Shown: one piece after another, positions 10,443 through 22,560 of the stretch | Layout: each line of letters starts with the position of its first letter | Numbering within the stretch: position 1 is the stretch's first letter | NCBI GenBank assembly: GCA_026826555.1 | Contig: JAKSZT010032888.1 | Location: 1,935,753-1,999,752, forward strand | From: Tolypeutes matacus | Taxonomy: Eukaryota > Chordata > Mammalia > Cingulata > Chlamyphoridae | Length of the DNA: 64,000 nucleotides | Direction: 5' to 3' | The notes under the pieces: generated by a model | Told to the model about the DNA's origin: nothing | Seen by the model: only the letters and a program-made list of their open reading frames with translations | Databases searched by the model: none | Translations under genes and position numbers: made by a program

Positions 10443-13130
10443 GTTTTTTTTTTTTTGTTTTTTTTTTAATTAATTAATTTTTTTATTGTGGGTAAAAATC
10501 AAAAATTTCACAATACATACCAATATTTGTAAAATGATATATAAATATATATGCATATATGTGCATTCGATTACAAAAATTTTATTTATATATATATAAA
10601 TATATTTTAAGAGGTGCTTAGATTGTCTAAAATATTACACGAAACCGACTGGGATTCCCATGTTGCCCACCTCCCACACCTCCCACCACATCCCACACAA
10701 ACATCTCCCACAAGTGTGGCCCACCACCCTCAATGGACTTACACATCCTGGGGCCTTGCCACCAACCATAGACCACAGTACACATCGTAGAACAAACTCT
10801 CTCCCACACAGTTCTGAGTGGTGTGTGCTGATTTAAAATGGACTACATCCGTTGCCACAACGTTACTCAGGAAAAACTCCAAATCCCAAAGAAGCCCCTG
10901 TATTTCAACTGCTCGTCCCCTCCCTGCCCCAAAAGTGTCAAGTGGCCACTGGCTCCACCTCATTGTTAAAATTTCTTCCATTGCTAGAATCACCATATGT
11001 GTACAACAGAATACCATCAAGTCCACTCTAGTCCATAGTTCTTCCCCCAATCCTGAGGGGACTGGGATGGTGATGTCCACTCCAACTCAAAGTGAGAGAG
11101 GGCTTATATCCCATGGATATGGTGGGTGGGATGATCCTCCATTCTCTGGGATGGCCGTTGCCCATCGTTGTCTCCTCGCCAGGTGACTTGGATGAGTCCA
11201 TTGAGCTGTAGGGTAGGAGTTGCAGCTCCACCGAGATTCCATGCACACCTGGCACATAGGTAGGCCAGAGGCTCCAGTCTCTGGAAGTATACCTAAAAAC
11301 TTCAGCATCACATATAGGTTTGAATAGAAGGGACTGTTGAACCATGTGCAGGGAGGACTTATTTGAGTCCAATTCTGTCACTCTCAGGAGCACAGATTCC
11401 AAAATAGAGCCCACTGATAATGCATCAGTCTCTGTGGCTATCCCCCCTCATATAGGACCTGGGTATCTCCAGAGCTCTCAGGAGCCCTCTGTATGGGGTG
11501 ATAGGCACTTAGATGTTCTACGAGCTCCTACTGAGGTGTGCGTAAGCGTTACTTCTGGGATGAACTCCTGACTCTCTTTGAAGTCTCTTAGCCACTTGAA
11601 CTCATTTGTCTTTACCTTTTCCCCCTTTTATTCAAGGTTTTTTCCAGTTGTGTTGCCAGTTGGCACTTGGTATTAATCCCTCATTGCCAGGGAGGCTCAT
11701 CCCCGGGAGTCATGTCCCACGTTGGGGGGAAGGTAATGCATTCATATGCTGAGTTTGGCTTAGTGAGAGGCCACATTTGAGCAACAAGGAGGTTCTCAGG
11801 TGGCAACCCTTAGGCACCCCATAGCAGTAAGCTAAATTTCAGTTACAAGAACAAACACTCATAAGGATAGTCATCAATAACAAGAATTCATCAGTGGGCC
11901 ATCCTCTTTTGACAGACACTGTCCCTGCACTCAGAGGACTGTTGCTGCTCCCTTGGAGAATGTGGCAGAGCTCTCCAGGCAAGGAATTCAGATTCCCTCA
12001 TTTATTGAGTGATTGTCCACCCACTGTGACCATGTCCCATCCTTTGATCTTTTGAACAATTTTGTATATTTTCATGTATATTCAGATGAACTTACTCCCA
12101 TGAATCCCCGCTCCCAGACACCCCCCACCAATAATCCCCTGCAGTACCCATTGTAACCCTTCTGTGATCTAAATCTTCCATGAACATGTAGCTCATAAAA
12201 TAATCAAATACACTTAGGAGGAAAAAGAAACAACAATGATAAGCTTACATGCAAGACACAAACATAAGGAAAGTCAGGAAAAAACAAACAATCAAACAAA
12301 CAAACATAAAAAAACTAAATATACTTAAGCGGATTGGGACATTTTAAAAAAATGGGGAAAAAAGCAAACAAATGCCTTTAAAAAATATATACATATATAT
12401 ATATATATTCTTTTTTCCTTTTTTCACTGTGTTATCGGATGTCCGGTGTGCCGTGACACCTTACCATTCTCAATCCCCAGTGCCTCCCAAATTTTCATTT
12501 AATTTTCAAGGACGTTTTAGGTCACAGCAAGGTCACACATGGAATACCAGAGACTCCCAGATACCAAATCACCACCCCCTTCCCCACCCCATACTACCCC
12601 CCATTTTTTTTGGATGTTAGCATTGTTATAACTGCTATACAGATAGCAAAATATAGCAACTAAACATTGTCAATGATTTACAGTACAGTTTACAATTTAA
12701 ATGATACATTTTAATAAGTTTTGATGATATTTACCATGTCCTGTGTCCATTACTGTAAGGTCATGAAAAACCTTTCCCATCACCACTAAATACCTCATTA
12801 GATCTTAACTGTTTCTTCCTCCCCCCCCCCCCCAGGGGCATATGACACTACCCTGTCTTGACTCATGGAATGTCAAGATTCATAGTGACATGCTCTGGGT
12901 ATTTGAACCTGCCCTTCCTAATCTACGCACCTGTCAACACTGCACCACCAAACCCAGTAATATCACAACCCATCTATCCTATCCATCAATATGCAAATAT
13001 ACTCTATCCCTTTACCATAGATTATGTCCATATAAGTGATGGCTCAAAGCCTGCTCTTCTCTTTCTCTCCCTTGTTAACCTATCTTTCAGACAATGGTTC
13101 TCAGAAACTGCTCACATTCCTCAGTTCAGA
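10443..13130 (-). other. L1 3' UTR, two-tailed, about 2.7 kb
   Basis: The terminal tail is at about 10,470-10,870 and a second, related tail-like block at about 12,480-12,760. Between them lies a block with the landmark 'gggagtcatgtcccacgtt' near 11,716. The same order of elements recurs in the L1s at 25,470-28,155, 41,970-44,682 and 59,036-61,000. A C-run is at 12,821-12,833. Compared with the copy at 59,036-63,113, this one lacks about 330 bp corresponding to 60,390-60,720. Confidence 0.75.
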
Positions 13131-16100
13131 TCAGTGAGGTCATATACTGTTCATCCTTCAGTGCCTGGCTTGCTTCACTCAACATAAGGTCTTCAAGATT
13201 CAACCATATTATTCCATGTGTTACCACTTTATTCCTTCTTACAGCTGAGTAATATTCCATTGTATTTATCTACCACATTTTGTTTATCCATTCGTCTGTT
13301 GATGGGCACCGGGGCTGATTCTAATTTTGGCAATGGTGAACAATGTCCCTATGAACATTGGTGTGCATATATCTGTTTGTATTTTTGTATTCAGTTCTTC
13401 TGGGTATATACCCAGCAGTGGAATTGCTGGATCATACGGAAGATCTATTGTTAGTTTTCTGAGGAACCGCCAAACTGTCCTCCACAGTGGCTGGACCATA
13501 CCGCAAACCCACCAGCAGTGGATGAGGGTTCCTATTCCTACACATCCTCTCCAACATTTAGTGTCTGCTGTTTTTTTAATAGCTGCCATTTTGATGGGTG
13601 TAAGATGGTATCTCATTGTAGTTTTGATTTGCATTACCCTGATAGCAAGGGATGTTGAGCATTTTTTCATATGCATTTTAGCCATTTATATCTCTTCCTT
13701 GGAGAAGTGTCTTTTCAGGTCACTTGCCCATTTTTTAAATGGGTTATTTGTCTTTTTATTTTCAAGGTGTAGGATTTCTTTATATATGCAGGATATTAGG
13801 CTCCTATCAGATATATGTTTGCCAAATATTTTCTCCCATTGGGTAGGCTGCCTTTATATTTTCTTAATAACATCCTTTGAGATGCAGAAGTTTTTAAATT
13901 TGATGATATCCCATTTATCTATTTTTTCTCTTGCTGCTCGTGCTTTGGCTGTGAAGTTCATGAAACCATTTCCTATTACAAGGTCCTGTAGATGCTCCCC
14001 TACATTATCTTCCAAGGTCTTTATGGTTTTGGCTCTTATATTTAGATCTTTGATCCATCTTGAGTTGATTTTTGTGTAAGGCGGGAGATGGTATTCTTCT
14101 CTCATTCTTTTGGATATGGATATCCAGTTCTCCAAGCACCACTTGTTAAAGAGGCCATTTTCTCCCAACTGAGTGGGTTTCATTGCCTTGTCAAATATCA
14201 GATAACTGTATATGATAGGATCTATATCAGAACTCTCAATTCGGTTCCATAGGTCAGTAGGTCTATCCTTGTGCCAATACCATGCAGTTTTGATCACTGT
14301 AGCTTTGTAGTATGACTTAAAGTCAGGTAGTGTGATACCTCCAACTTCATTTTTCTTTTTCAATGTGTCTTTGGCAATTCCGGGCCTCTTGCTTCTCCAA
14401 ATATATTTTGTGGTTAGTTTTTCCAGTTCCTTAAAAAATACAGTGTTGACTTTTATTGGGATTGCATTAAATCTGTAGATTAGTTTGGGTAGGATAGACA
14501 TCTTGATGATGTTTAATCTTCCTATCCATGAAGAGAGAATATTTTTCCATTTAGTTAATTCTTCTTTGATTTCCTTTAACAGTGTTGAGTAGTTTTCTGT
14601 ATATAAGTCCTTTACATCTTTAGTTAAATTTATTCCTAGTTATTTTGATTCCCGATCTCAGAGGGAAGGCTTTTAGGATTTCACCATTGAAAATGATGTT
14701 AGCTTTGGGCTTTTCATATATACCCTTTATTATTTTCAGAAAGTTTCCATCTATTCCTATCTTTTGTAATGTTTTTATGAGGAAAGAGTGCTGTATTTTG
14801 TCGAATGCTTTTTCTGCATCTATACAGATGATCATGTGATTTTTTTCTTTCAGTCTATTATGTGGTGTATTATATTGATTGATTTTCTTATATTGAAACA
14901 TCCTTGCATACCCGGGATGAAACCCACTTGGTCATGGTGTATAATCCTTTTGATATGTTGTTGGATGTGATTAGCAAGTATTTTGTTAAGGATTTTAGCA
15001 TCTAGGTTCATTAGAGAAATTGGTCTGTAATTTTCCTTTCTTGTGGTATCTTTATTTGATTTTGGTATTAGGGTAATGTTGACATCATAGAATGAGTTAG
15101 GCAATATTCCTTCTACTTCTATATTTTGGGAGAGCTTAAGCAGAATTGGTGTTAGCTCTTTCCAGAATGTTTGGTAGAATTCAGCTGTGAAGCCATCTGG
15201 TCATGGGCTCTTCTTAGTTGGGAGGTTTTTGATGACTGAGTCTATCTCTTTACTTGTAATTGGACTGTTGAATTCATCTATTTCTTCTTTCATCAATGTC
15301 AGCTATTTGTGGGTTTCTAGAAACTTGTCCATTTCCTCTAAAATATCATTCTTGTTGGCATATAATTTTTCAAAGTATCCTCTTATGATACTCTTTCTTT
15401 CTGTGGGGTCAGTAGTGATATCCCCTTGCTCATTCCTTGTTTTATGAATTTGCATCTGTTCTCTCTTTTTCTTTGTTAGTCTGGCTAAAGCTTTGTCAAT
15501 TTCATTGATATTCTCAAAGAACCAGCTTTTGGTTTTGTTTATTGTTTCCAGTGCTTTCTTATTCTCTATTTCAATTAGTTCTTCTCTATTCTTTGTTATT
15601 TCCTTCTTTCTACTTCCTTTAGGTTTAGTTTGTTGTTTTTCCAATTCCTCTAGGTGTGCAGTTAGGTCTTCAATTTTAGCTCTTTCTTCTTTTTTAATAT
15701 ATGAATTTATGGCTATGAACTTCCCTCTCAGGACTGCTTTCATTGCATCGCATAGGTTTTGATATGTTGTGTTGTCATTTTCATTAGTTTCAAGATAGTT
15801 AATTATTTCTTTTGAGATTTCCTCTTTGACCCACTGTTTGTCTAAGAGTGTGTTGTTTAACTTCCATATCCTTGTGCCTAACCTGTTTCTCTGGCCCTTA
15901 GTGATTTCCAACTTCATTCCGTTGTGGTCAGAGAAATTACTTTGTATAATCTCAATCTTTCTGAATTCATTGAGAGTTGTTCTGGGGCCTAGCATGTGGC
16001 CTATTTTGGAGTATGTTCCATGTGCACTTGAGAAGATTGTAAATTCTGCTGTATTTGGGTGTAGTGTTCTATATATGTCTACTAAGTCCAGGTCATTTAA

Positions 16101-16604
16101 TGTATTGTTGAGTGCTTTTGTTTCTTTATTGATTCTCCATCTAGATGTTCTGTCTAATGATGATAGTGTTGTGTTGAAGTCCCCTGCTATAATTGTAGAG
16201 GCATTAATTTCTCCACTTAGTTTTCCCAGAGTTTGCCGCACGTATTTTGAGGCATCCTGATTAGGTGCATAAATGTTGATGATTGTTCTCTCTTCTTGAG
16301 AGATTACTCCTTTTACTAATATGTAGCGTCCATCTTTTTCTCTTACAATAGTTTTGCATTTAAAGTCTATTTTGTCTGATTTTAGAATAGCTGCTCCTGC
16401 CCTTTTTTGGCAATTGTTAGCTTGTAAAATGGTTTTCCAGGCATTCACTTTCAGCCTCCTTGAATCCCTGGATCGAAGGTGGGTACAGCATATAGATGGA
16501 TCATATTTTCTTATCCATTCTGCCTATCTGTGTATTTTGATTGGTGAATTTAATCCATTAACATTCAGTGTTATTACTCATAACGAATTTCTTACTTCAG
16601 CCAT
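13130..16604 (-). pseudogene. L1 ORF2 (endonuclease, reverse transcriptase, Cys-rich), inactive
   Basis: The ATG is at 16,604-16,602, followed after eight codons by a TGA at 16,580-16,578. Endonuclease: the E-bearing part of the C-x-Q-E-T-H motif is deleted near 16,484, and the later S-K-I-D-H motif reads SKIGH (codon at 15,999-16,001), so two catalytic acids are missing. It is open from 16,448 to 15,303 (381 codons). Reverse transcriptase: LIPKSNKD and [10 protein letters not shown] are readable at 15,104-14,850, but the F-A-D-D region is deleted at 14,650/14,651. The downstream piece at 14,501-13,854 and the C-terminal piece with a CWRGC...HCWWVC cysteine cluster at 13,685-13,284 are in frame locally. 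In an active L1 this protein nicks and reverse-transcribes at the target. Confidence 0.95.
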
Positions 16605-16629
16605 TTTTTCTTTGGGTTAATGTATGTCA

Positions 16630-17649
16630 TATGTTGCTTTATTTCTCTTTTTGTCTTTTCAGTTGTTTTTAAACTCTCCTCCAACTCTCTCTCCCTTGTT
16701 TTTTCCTTTCAACTTGTAGAACTTCATTTAGGATTTCTTGAAGTGCAGGTTTCTTATTGACATACTCTCTTAATTTCTGTTTATCTGTGAATATTTTGAA
16801 CTCTCCACCACTTTTGAAGGCCAGTTTTGCTGGATAGAGAATTTGTAGCTGGAGGTTTTTTTCTTTTAGTATTTTGACTATGTCATACTACTGTCTTATT
16901 GCCTCCATGGTTTCAGCTGAGAAATCAGCACTTAATCTTATTGTGCTTCCCTTGTGTGTGATGGTTCTCTTTTCTCTTGCTGCCTTGAGTGTTTTCTCTT
17001 TGTCTTGAGCATTGGACATTTTGACAAGGATGTGTCTTGGAGTTGGCCTGTTGGGATTTACACTATTTGGGGTGTGCTGTGCTTCCTGGATCTGCACATC
17101 CATCTCTCTCAATAGAGTTGGGAAGTTTTCAGCCATTAATTCCTTCAACACTTCTTCTGTTCCCTTTCCCTTCTCTTCTCCTTCTGGGATGCCCATAATC
17201 CATATGTTTGTGTGTTTTGTGTTATTGGTTAATTCCCTGAGTCCATGCTGGATTTTTTCTATCTTTTTGTCTATCTGTCCTACTATCTCTTTGATTTCAG
17301 CTGTATTGTCTTCCATATCACTAATTCTTTCCTCTGCCTGTTCAAATCTGCTGTTATGTGAATCCAGCGTCTTTTTGATTTCTTGGATTGTGCCATTGTT
17401 CACCATCATATCCATTACCTTTTTAGGCATGTTTGCAATTTCTTCAGTATGTTCTCCCAGTGTCTTCTTTATATCCTTAATCTCTTCCTTCACCTCTTTA
17501 TATTGGTCCATGATATTTGTTTGGATAGCTTTGATTAGTTGTTCAATGTTCTGCATCACTTCCTGGTTTTTATTTTGTTCATTGGACTGGTTCATGTTTT
17601 CGTGTTTCTCAGAGTCATTTGTATTTTTTTGTTGCCCTCTGGTCATCAT
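16630..17649 (-). pseudogene. L1 ORF1, block 1 (best preserved)
   Basis: 253 codons are open from ATG 17,649 to 16,888. Residues about 20-130 are a charged coiled coil (repeated EEIKDIKK-type heptads). Residues about 145-205 match the RNA-recognition domain (NIWIMGIPEGEE). Residues about 205-253 begin the C-terminal domain (TPRHILVKMSNAQDKEK, then RLSADFS). The frame ends at a stop directly after METMEAIRQ-like sequence at 16,888, although homology to the C-terminal domain continues to about 16,630. L1 ORF1 is a trimeric RNA chaperone that coats L1 RNA. This is the copy adjacent to ORF2. Confidence 0.9.
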
Positions 17650-17904
17650 ATTATCTTGATGGATTTGTTTGGTTGATTTGCTTTTCTCTATGCTCTAGAG
17701 TTTTATTTAGCTGTTGGTTCTGTGTGTGAGTTAAGTTTTCTCTTTGGCACTTTTTCTTCTTATTTTATTTCCTTGCTTCTTTCTGTGTTCCCTCTACCTT
17801 TCTGTCCACGCCGTTGATCCACGCAGAGAGATGTCCCAAGCTTCTCATTCCATGCATGCACAGCACAGACCCCCAGGCAGGACCCCATCCACAATCCGCC
17901 TTGC

Positions 17905-18620
17905 TCTGGGAGTTTCTGTGCTGTGCTTATTAGACATATATGTCCATCTTTCTCAGTAGGGTTGGGAAGTTTTCAACCATTATATCCTTTAACACTCCTT
18001 CTTTTTCCTTTCTCTTCTCTTCTCCCTCTGGATGCCTATAATGCATATGTTTCTGCATTTTGTGTTATTGTTTAAACCCCTAAATCCCTGCTGGATTTTT
18101 AAAATCTTTTTATCTATCTGTTCTACTATCTATTTGATTCCAGATTTGAACCTTCCATATCAGTAATTCTTTTTTCTGCCTTTTCAAATCTGCTGTTATG
18201 TGATTTCAGCATGTTTTTTATTTCTTGGATTTTGCCATTCTACACCATCATATCCATTATCTTTTTAAGTATGTTTACTTCTTCATTATCTTCAGTATCT
18301 CCTAGTGTCTTCTTAATATCCTTAATCTCTTCCTTCACTTTATTAAGTTGGTCAATGATATTTGTTTGGAAAGCTTTGATTAGTTGTTCGGTATTCTGCA
18401 TTTCTTCCTGGCTTTTAGTTTTTCATTGGACTGGTCCATGTCTTCCTGTTTCTTACTATAGTTAGTAATTTCTTGTTGCCCTCTGGTCATCATTTATCTT
18501 GATGGGTTTATTCAGTTGATTAGCTTCTCTTTCTGCTCTAGAGTTTTGTTTAGCTGCTGGTTTTGTGTGAGTGTTAAGTTTTGTCTTTGACACTTTGTTC
18601 TTATTGTTCTATTTCCTTTC
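17905..18620 (-). pseudogene. L1 ORF1-like block 2 with its leader
   Basis: This repeats 17,067-17,775 at an offset of about 840 bases. Matching anchors are 'gttgggaagttttca' at 17,120 and 17,960, and the ATG position at 17,649 and about 18,490 with the same upstream 'gctctagagtttt' leader. It covers the coiled coil and part of the RNA-recognition domain but lacks the C-terminal domain. It is broken by frameshifts and stops. Divergence from block 1 is substantial, so this is not an assembly artefact. Confidence 0.8.
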
Positions 18621-18799
18621 CATTTTTTAATGTTCCAGTTTTAGCTTGAGCAGTCTATCTCCCTTTCCAGCTCCCTCCAGACCAATGCTCCAAAGGTTCC
18701 CACTACGTGGGCTCCCACTTGGGCATGATCCTGTCCCCAGTCAGCTGTCTTTTGTGAGAGAGATGGTGAGCATCCACTTAAACTGATACCATATAGTCT

Positions 18800-19560
18800 C
18801 TCTCCCCTTCATTTTAGAAAGAAAGCTTTTTCAGATACAGTATTCTTGCCTGGACGTTTTTCTTTTTCAGTATCTTAAATACATCATACCGATTTCTTCT
18901 CACATCCATGCTTTCTGATAAGAGGCTGGCACTTATTATTATTTAGTTTCCCTTGTATGTTAGGCTTTGTTATTCTCTTGCTGTATTTAGAATCCTCTCT
19001 TTATCTCTGATATTTGTAGTTCTGAATAGTAGTTGTCTTGGGGTAAGTTTATTCAGATTTATCCTTTTTGGGATGCATTGCCCTTCTTGAATATTGATAT
19101 TTATGTCTTTCATAATGGTTGGGAAGTTTTTGGCCATTGTTTCCTCAAATATTCTTTTCTGCCCCTCTTCTATTCTCTTCTGTTCTCGGACACCAATAAT
19201 GTATATCTGTTAATGTTTTGTCTTGTCATCCAATTCCCTGAGACCCTGTTCCATTTTTTTCCAATCTCTTCTCTTGCTGTTCTCCTGTTTCTCCAGTTCA
19301 GATGTTCTGTCTTTGAAATCAATAGTTTTGTTGTCTAACAATTCAAATCTGTTCTTATGTGACTCTAATGTGTTTTTAATCTCATACATCATATCTCTCA
19401 TTCCCATAAATCTGTTACTTTTCTTTACAGACTTTCAAATTGTTCTTTTTGCTACCCAGTGTCTTCTTAATATCCTTTATCTCTCTAGTGATATTTTCTC
19501 TGAATTTTTTAAATTGATTAAGGAGAGTTGTGAGATTATCATTGATCATCTTAAATCCTG
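18800..19560 (-). pseudogene. L1 ORF1-like block 3
   Basis: A third, more diverged ORF1 match. It has the C-terminal domain equivalent at 18,800-19,000, the RNA-recognition part at about 19,020-19,230 (anchor 'ggttgggaagtttttggcca' near 19,109), and a coiled-coil piece open at 19,210-19,407. It includes the C-terminal domain that block 2 lacks. It lies between block 2 and the 5' UTR. Confidence 0.75.
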
Positions 19561-19599
19561 AATCTCTTCAGGATTTGCTTTGTACCTTTAGCTGCATCA

Positions 19600-20340
19600 T
19601 CTCTTCCATTTTCTTCATATGGTATGTAATTTTTTACTGATCTCTAAGCATCTGAATATGTTGATGAATTTACTCTGATGGCCAATTTCTCTCTCTTGCT
19701 TATTATTATTTTTTTATAGCTCTTCTTTGATATTTGGCTCAAGTTATCCTAAGTCTTTAAAATCATTATCAAAATCATTCCAGGGACTCCCTAATGGGAC
19801 TCAGATTTTCTCCCAGAAGTTAGAGAACAGAGATACCCAAATGCAGTTTTTCCATGCAAATTTCAAACCTACAAGCAAATGGTGCTCATTGGCTCACCTT
19901 TCCATGGAGGTCTATTTATCTTGGTTTTCCTTTGTTTTGGTCTGGCAGGAGCAGAGAGTCACAGCAGGCTTTGCTGGTCAAATTCACTGAAGAAAAGCTC
20001 CCCCTGACTCCCCCTCCATTTTCCCTTGTAACAGGAGACAGCAAGGAACACATCTGCTCCTCTCCTAATCAGGAGCAATGAGCTAAGGGTTTTACCCTAG
20101 TTTAATATCTTGACAATGAGGGAGGAGAGCACTTCCTTGTTGCTGGAATGTTTAGTAATTCACAATTTGTTGTTTCAAATTCTTCATCTCTCTATTCTTC
20201 ACCCTCCTGGGAGTTGTGAAGCATAGTCCTGGTCTTTTGACCCCCATAGCATGTCCCTCAAACAGCTTTTGCCTCTTTCTCCATTGTTTATGTGCGAGAG
20301 CAGAGACTTGTCTGCCTAATCTGATGCTATCTTCCAACAA
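19600..20340 (-). promoter_or_regulatory. L1 5' UTR
   Basis: This lies upstream, in L1 sense, of the ORF1 blocks and ends near 20,340 with a 'ggaagatagcatcagattag' start typical of L1 5' ends. By family knowledge this region would hold the internal RNA polymerase II promoter. No individual factor site is claimed. A 62-codon open frame at 20,152-20,340 looks incidental. Confidence 0.65.
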
Positions 20341-20344
20341 TCCC

Positions 20345-21200
20345 CTCAGTTCTTTAATTTTTAATCACATTTCTTAGGAAAATGCTGGATAAATATGCAC
20401 CATTCTAAATGCTAAGTAGTACATGAAGATACAAGGTTCAAAGGAAATCCAACTTAATAAATTAGTGTGGGAATACAAATGAGCAGTCATGGAAGCTTAG
20501 TTTGTGCCTAAGCCATTTAAAAATTAATATTTGTTTTATTCATCTTTAGTTCAAGCATGTTCATTTCACATTTATTCTAACCTAGTTGAAAAGTTGGGCT
20601 CTGATGGTAAAGCAGTAATGAAAACATTCTAGACTTTCTTCTGTAATATTCTGTAATAATTTCTTCTATTCCCAATGTAATAGCAAAGAAAATTTTCTAT
20701 GTTAATTGGTTAATGGAAATTGCCTTCTCTTATATAAAATATGGTACTTTGAATTTTGAAAGAGAATAATATGTATTTATATTTTCAAAGAATTAGAAGT
20801 AGCATTCTCAGAGCCTTCTATTCCTTTTACCTCTGGGAAAATATTGTCTTTCTCTTTCTTAATACTGTCATTGAGATAGATCTTCAAAGATTCTGCCAAT
20901 GCACATGTTCAAGGGTGCTTATCTAAATTCATCATTTATAAGTTGTATGTTTAGGTTAACTTGGGATCCTAATCAGAGGGCATGTAATTATAACAGAGGA
21001 ATACCAATGATTCAGAAAGGACCATTACTTTATGAGAAGAACAGAATGGGGGTGGAATTAACTCCACACTCCATTGAAAAAAGTAGGTGCATGAGGTAAT
21101 TTTTCTTTATCTCCATGAAATATACTTTTAATTCCTTGTGTTTCAGGAAATCCAATAATTAATACCTGATAAAGTCAGACATATCCCTGAAGGAGATTAG
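20345..21200. other. Unassigned, AT-rich
   Basis: No coding frame above about 66 codons, no repeat I can name, and no match to the right duplication arm. Confidence 0.5.
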
Positions 21201-22560
21201 GAAGTTAATAGGTCATTACACCCAGCCTCAGCTCCACAAACTCCATAAGCCCAGACCATGAAGAAATGACAGAAGAGACCAGTAGAGCAGGGTGCTGCCC
21301 CAACAGAAGAGGAGGATGCCAGGGTAAGTGGTGGCTTGGCCCTCTCAGGAACAAGGGTGAGGGGTTACATGGACCACAGAGAGTGGGTTTGAACATTGAA
21401 ATTTCTCTTCCCATAACTAACATTTCCCTGCTGATCGAAAACTGGCCTGGATTATGACCTCACCAGACAGAAATGGTGGTTCAGTACCTCTGAGGACAAC
21501 CTCACTCCCTATTGTCCTGTTCACCCAGGTAATTGTCTGATACTTTACATTTGGCTGATTACTCATCCTTAATAACTTCTGATACTTTCTCTTATGGTCC
21601 CTGTCTATTATTTGCCTATAAGCAAGGCCAAAATATCTTGAAAGCTTATACCTAATGGCCCACATATCTATGTCTTCTTTCCCAAATCAATATTTAACTC
21701 CCAAAATCTTTCCTTTTTTTTTTTGATCTTTATGGTGGAATATTTCCTTTCCTTCTCCAGCTTTTGGTGTTTTCAGGAATTCCCTGGCTTTTGAATGCAT
21801 TTCCCAGCTTTTGAATGCATAATTCCGGCCCCTGCTTCCTTCTTACACCCCACAACATATGTCCCCTGACCCCACTCTCAGACGTGCCCAGTCACAAAAT
21901 GTCCTGAGATTGCCTCACAAATGAACAAACTGCTCCCAAATCCTAGCCTCAAGAGAGACCCCAGATTGGGACACAAATTGATCCTCTAAGCCCTGGAAGT
22001 GACCCCATGTGATCTGATGCCAAAGGGGCTGTGAACACAGACCACTGTCCACTGACTGATTGGCCAGCAGCTACAGGTTGTTCCTTTTCCTGCCCTTGAA
22101 GGGAACATCTTTGTTTGGGTGTCAGGAGTGCTTCCCATTGCCTGGTTTCAAGCCTGGTAAGGGGCAATTTGAATCTCTGGGGGTAATGTGAGAATTGGAA
22201 GGCTGGGTCACTTCTGCTTTCAAAGATTCCTTTCAGCTGAACCTCCTGTTACTGAGGAGTTCATGGTCCACACCTCCTGTGAAATGTGAAATCTCTCAAG
22301 GCAAGCTTCTGGCCTAGCCCTTTCTTGGCCTCTTCCAACTTGTATCAGATCAAAATACAGAGCCTCAGGTCTTGCCCCACCCTCCTGGTGCTGCTCACTG
22401 TCAACCTGTGATGCTCACTGACCCTTCCCAACCTGCCCTGAACTGCTCACTGTACCTCATTGACACACAGTTGTGTGCTTCACCGACCGCCGATGTTTGT
22501 CCCAATACTTCAGCTCTACAATAGCCAGTGTTGAGAGATGGTGCCAACATGAAATGTCCA
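21200..22560. other. GC-richer unassigned block, possibly LTR-derived
   Basis: It stands out from its surroundings by higher GC and many CT- and GA-rich stretches. There is a short direct repeat of 'cttttgaatgcat' near 21,790 and 21,812. No frame exceeds about 82 codons. The texture resembles a retroviral LTR or leader, but I see no clean TG...CA ends, primer-binding site or pol motif, so the class is not assigned. Confidence 0.25.

Larger units (their letters stand above)
10443..20340 (-). mobile_element. Near full-length L1, antisense, with long 3' UTR and repeated ORF1 blocks
   Basis: In L1 sense it reads from high to low coordinates: 5' UTR about 20,340-19,600 (starting 'ggaagatagcatcag', like the usual GGAAGATGGC-type L1 start), three ORF1-like blocks, ORF2 from 16,604 to about 13,130, and a 3' UTR of about 2.7 kb ending in an A-tail (T-run at 10,443-10,470). 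At about 9.9 kb it is much longer than the usual 6-7 kb L1. No convincing target-site duplication was found, so a composite of nested insertions is not excluded. Both coding regions are broken, and so the copy is dead. Confidence 0.85.

Noticed and set aside
10739..11571. Several overlapping frames of 75-128 codons in the L1 3' UTR
   Set aside because: They fall in the GC-richer part of the L1 3' UTR on both strands, are not conserved in the other copies, and show no domain.
13327..14079. 250-codon open frame on the plus strand
   Set aside because: It is antisense to L1 ORF2, whose minus-strand frames here carry the recognisable ORF2 C-terminal motifs.
17012..17659. 215-codon hydrophobic open frame on the plus strand
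   Set aside because: It is the antisense of the L1 ORF1 coiled coil. Lys- and Glu-rich codons read in reverse give Phe- and Ser-rich frames.
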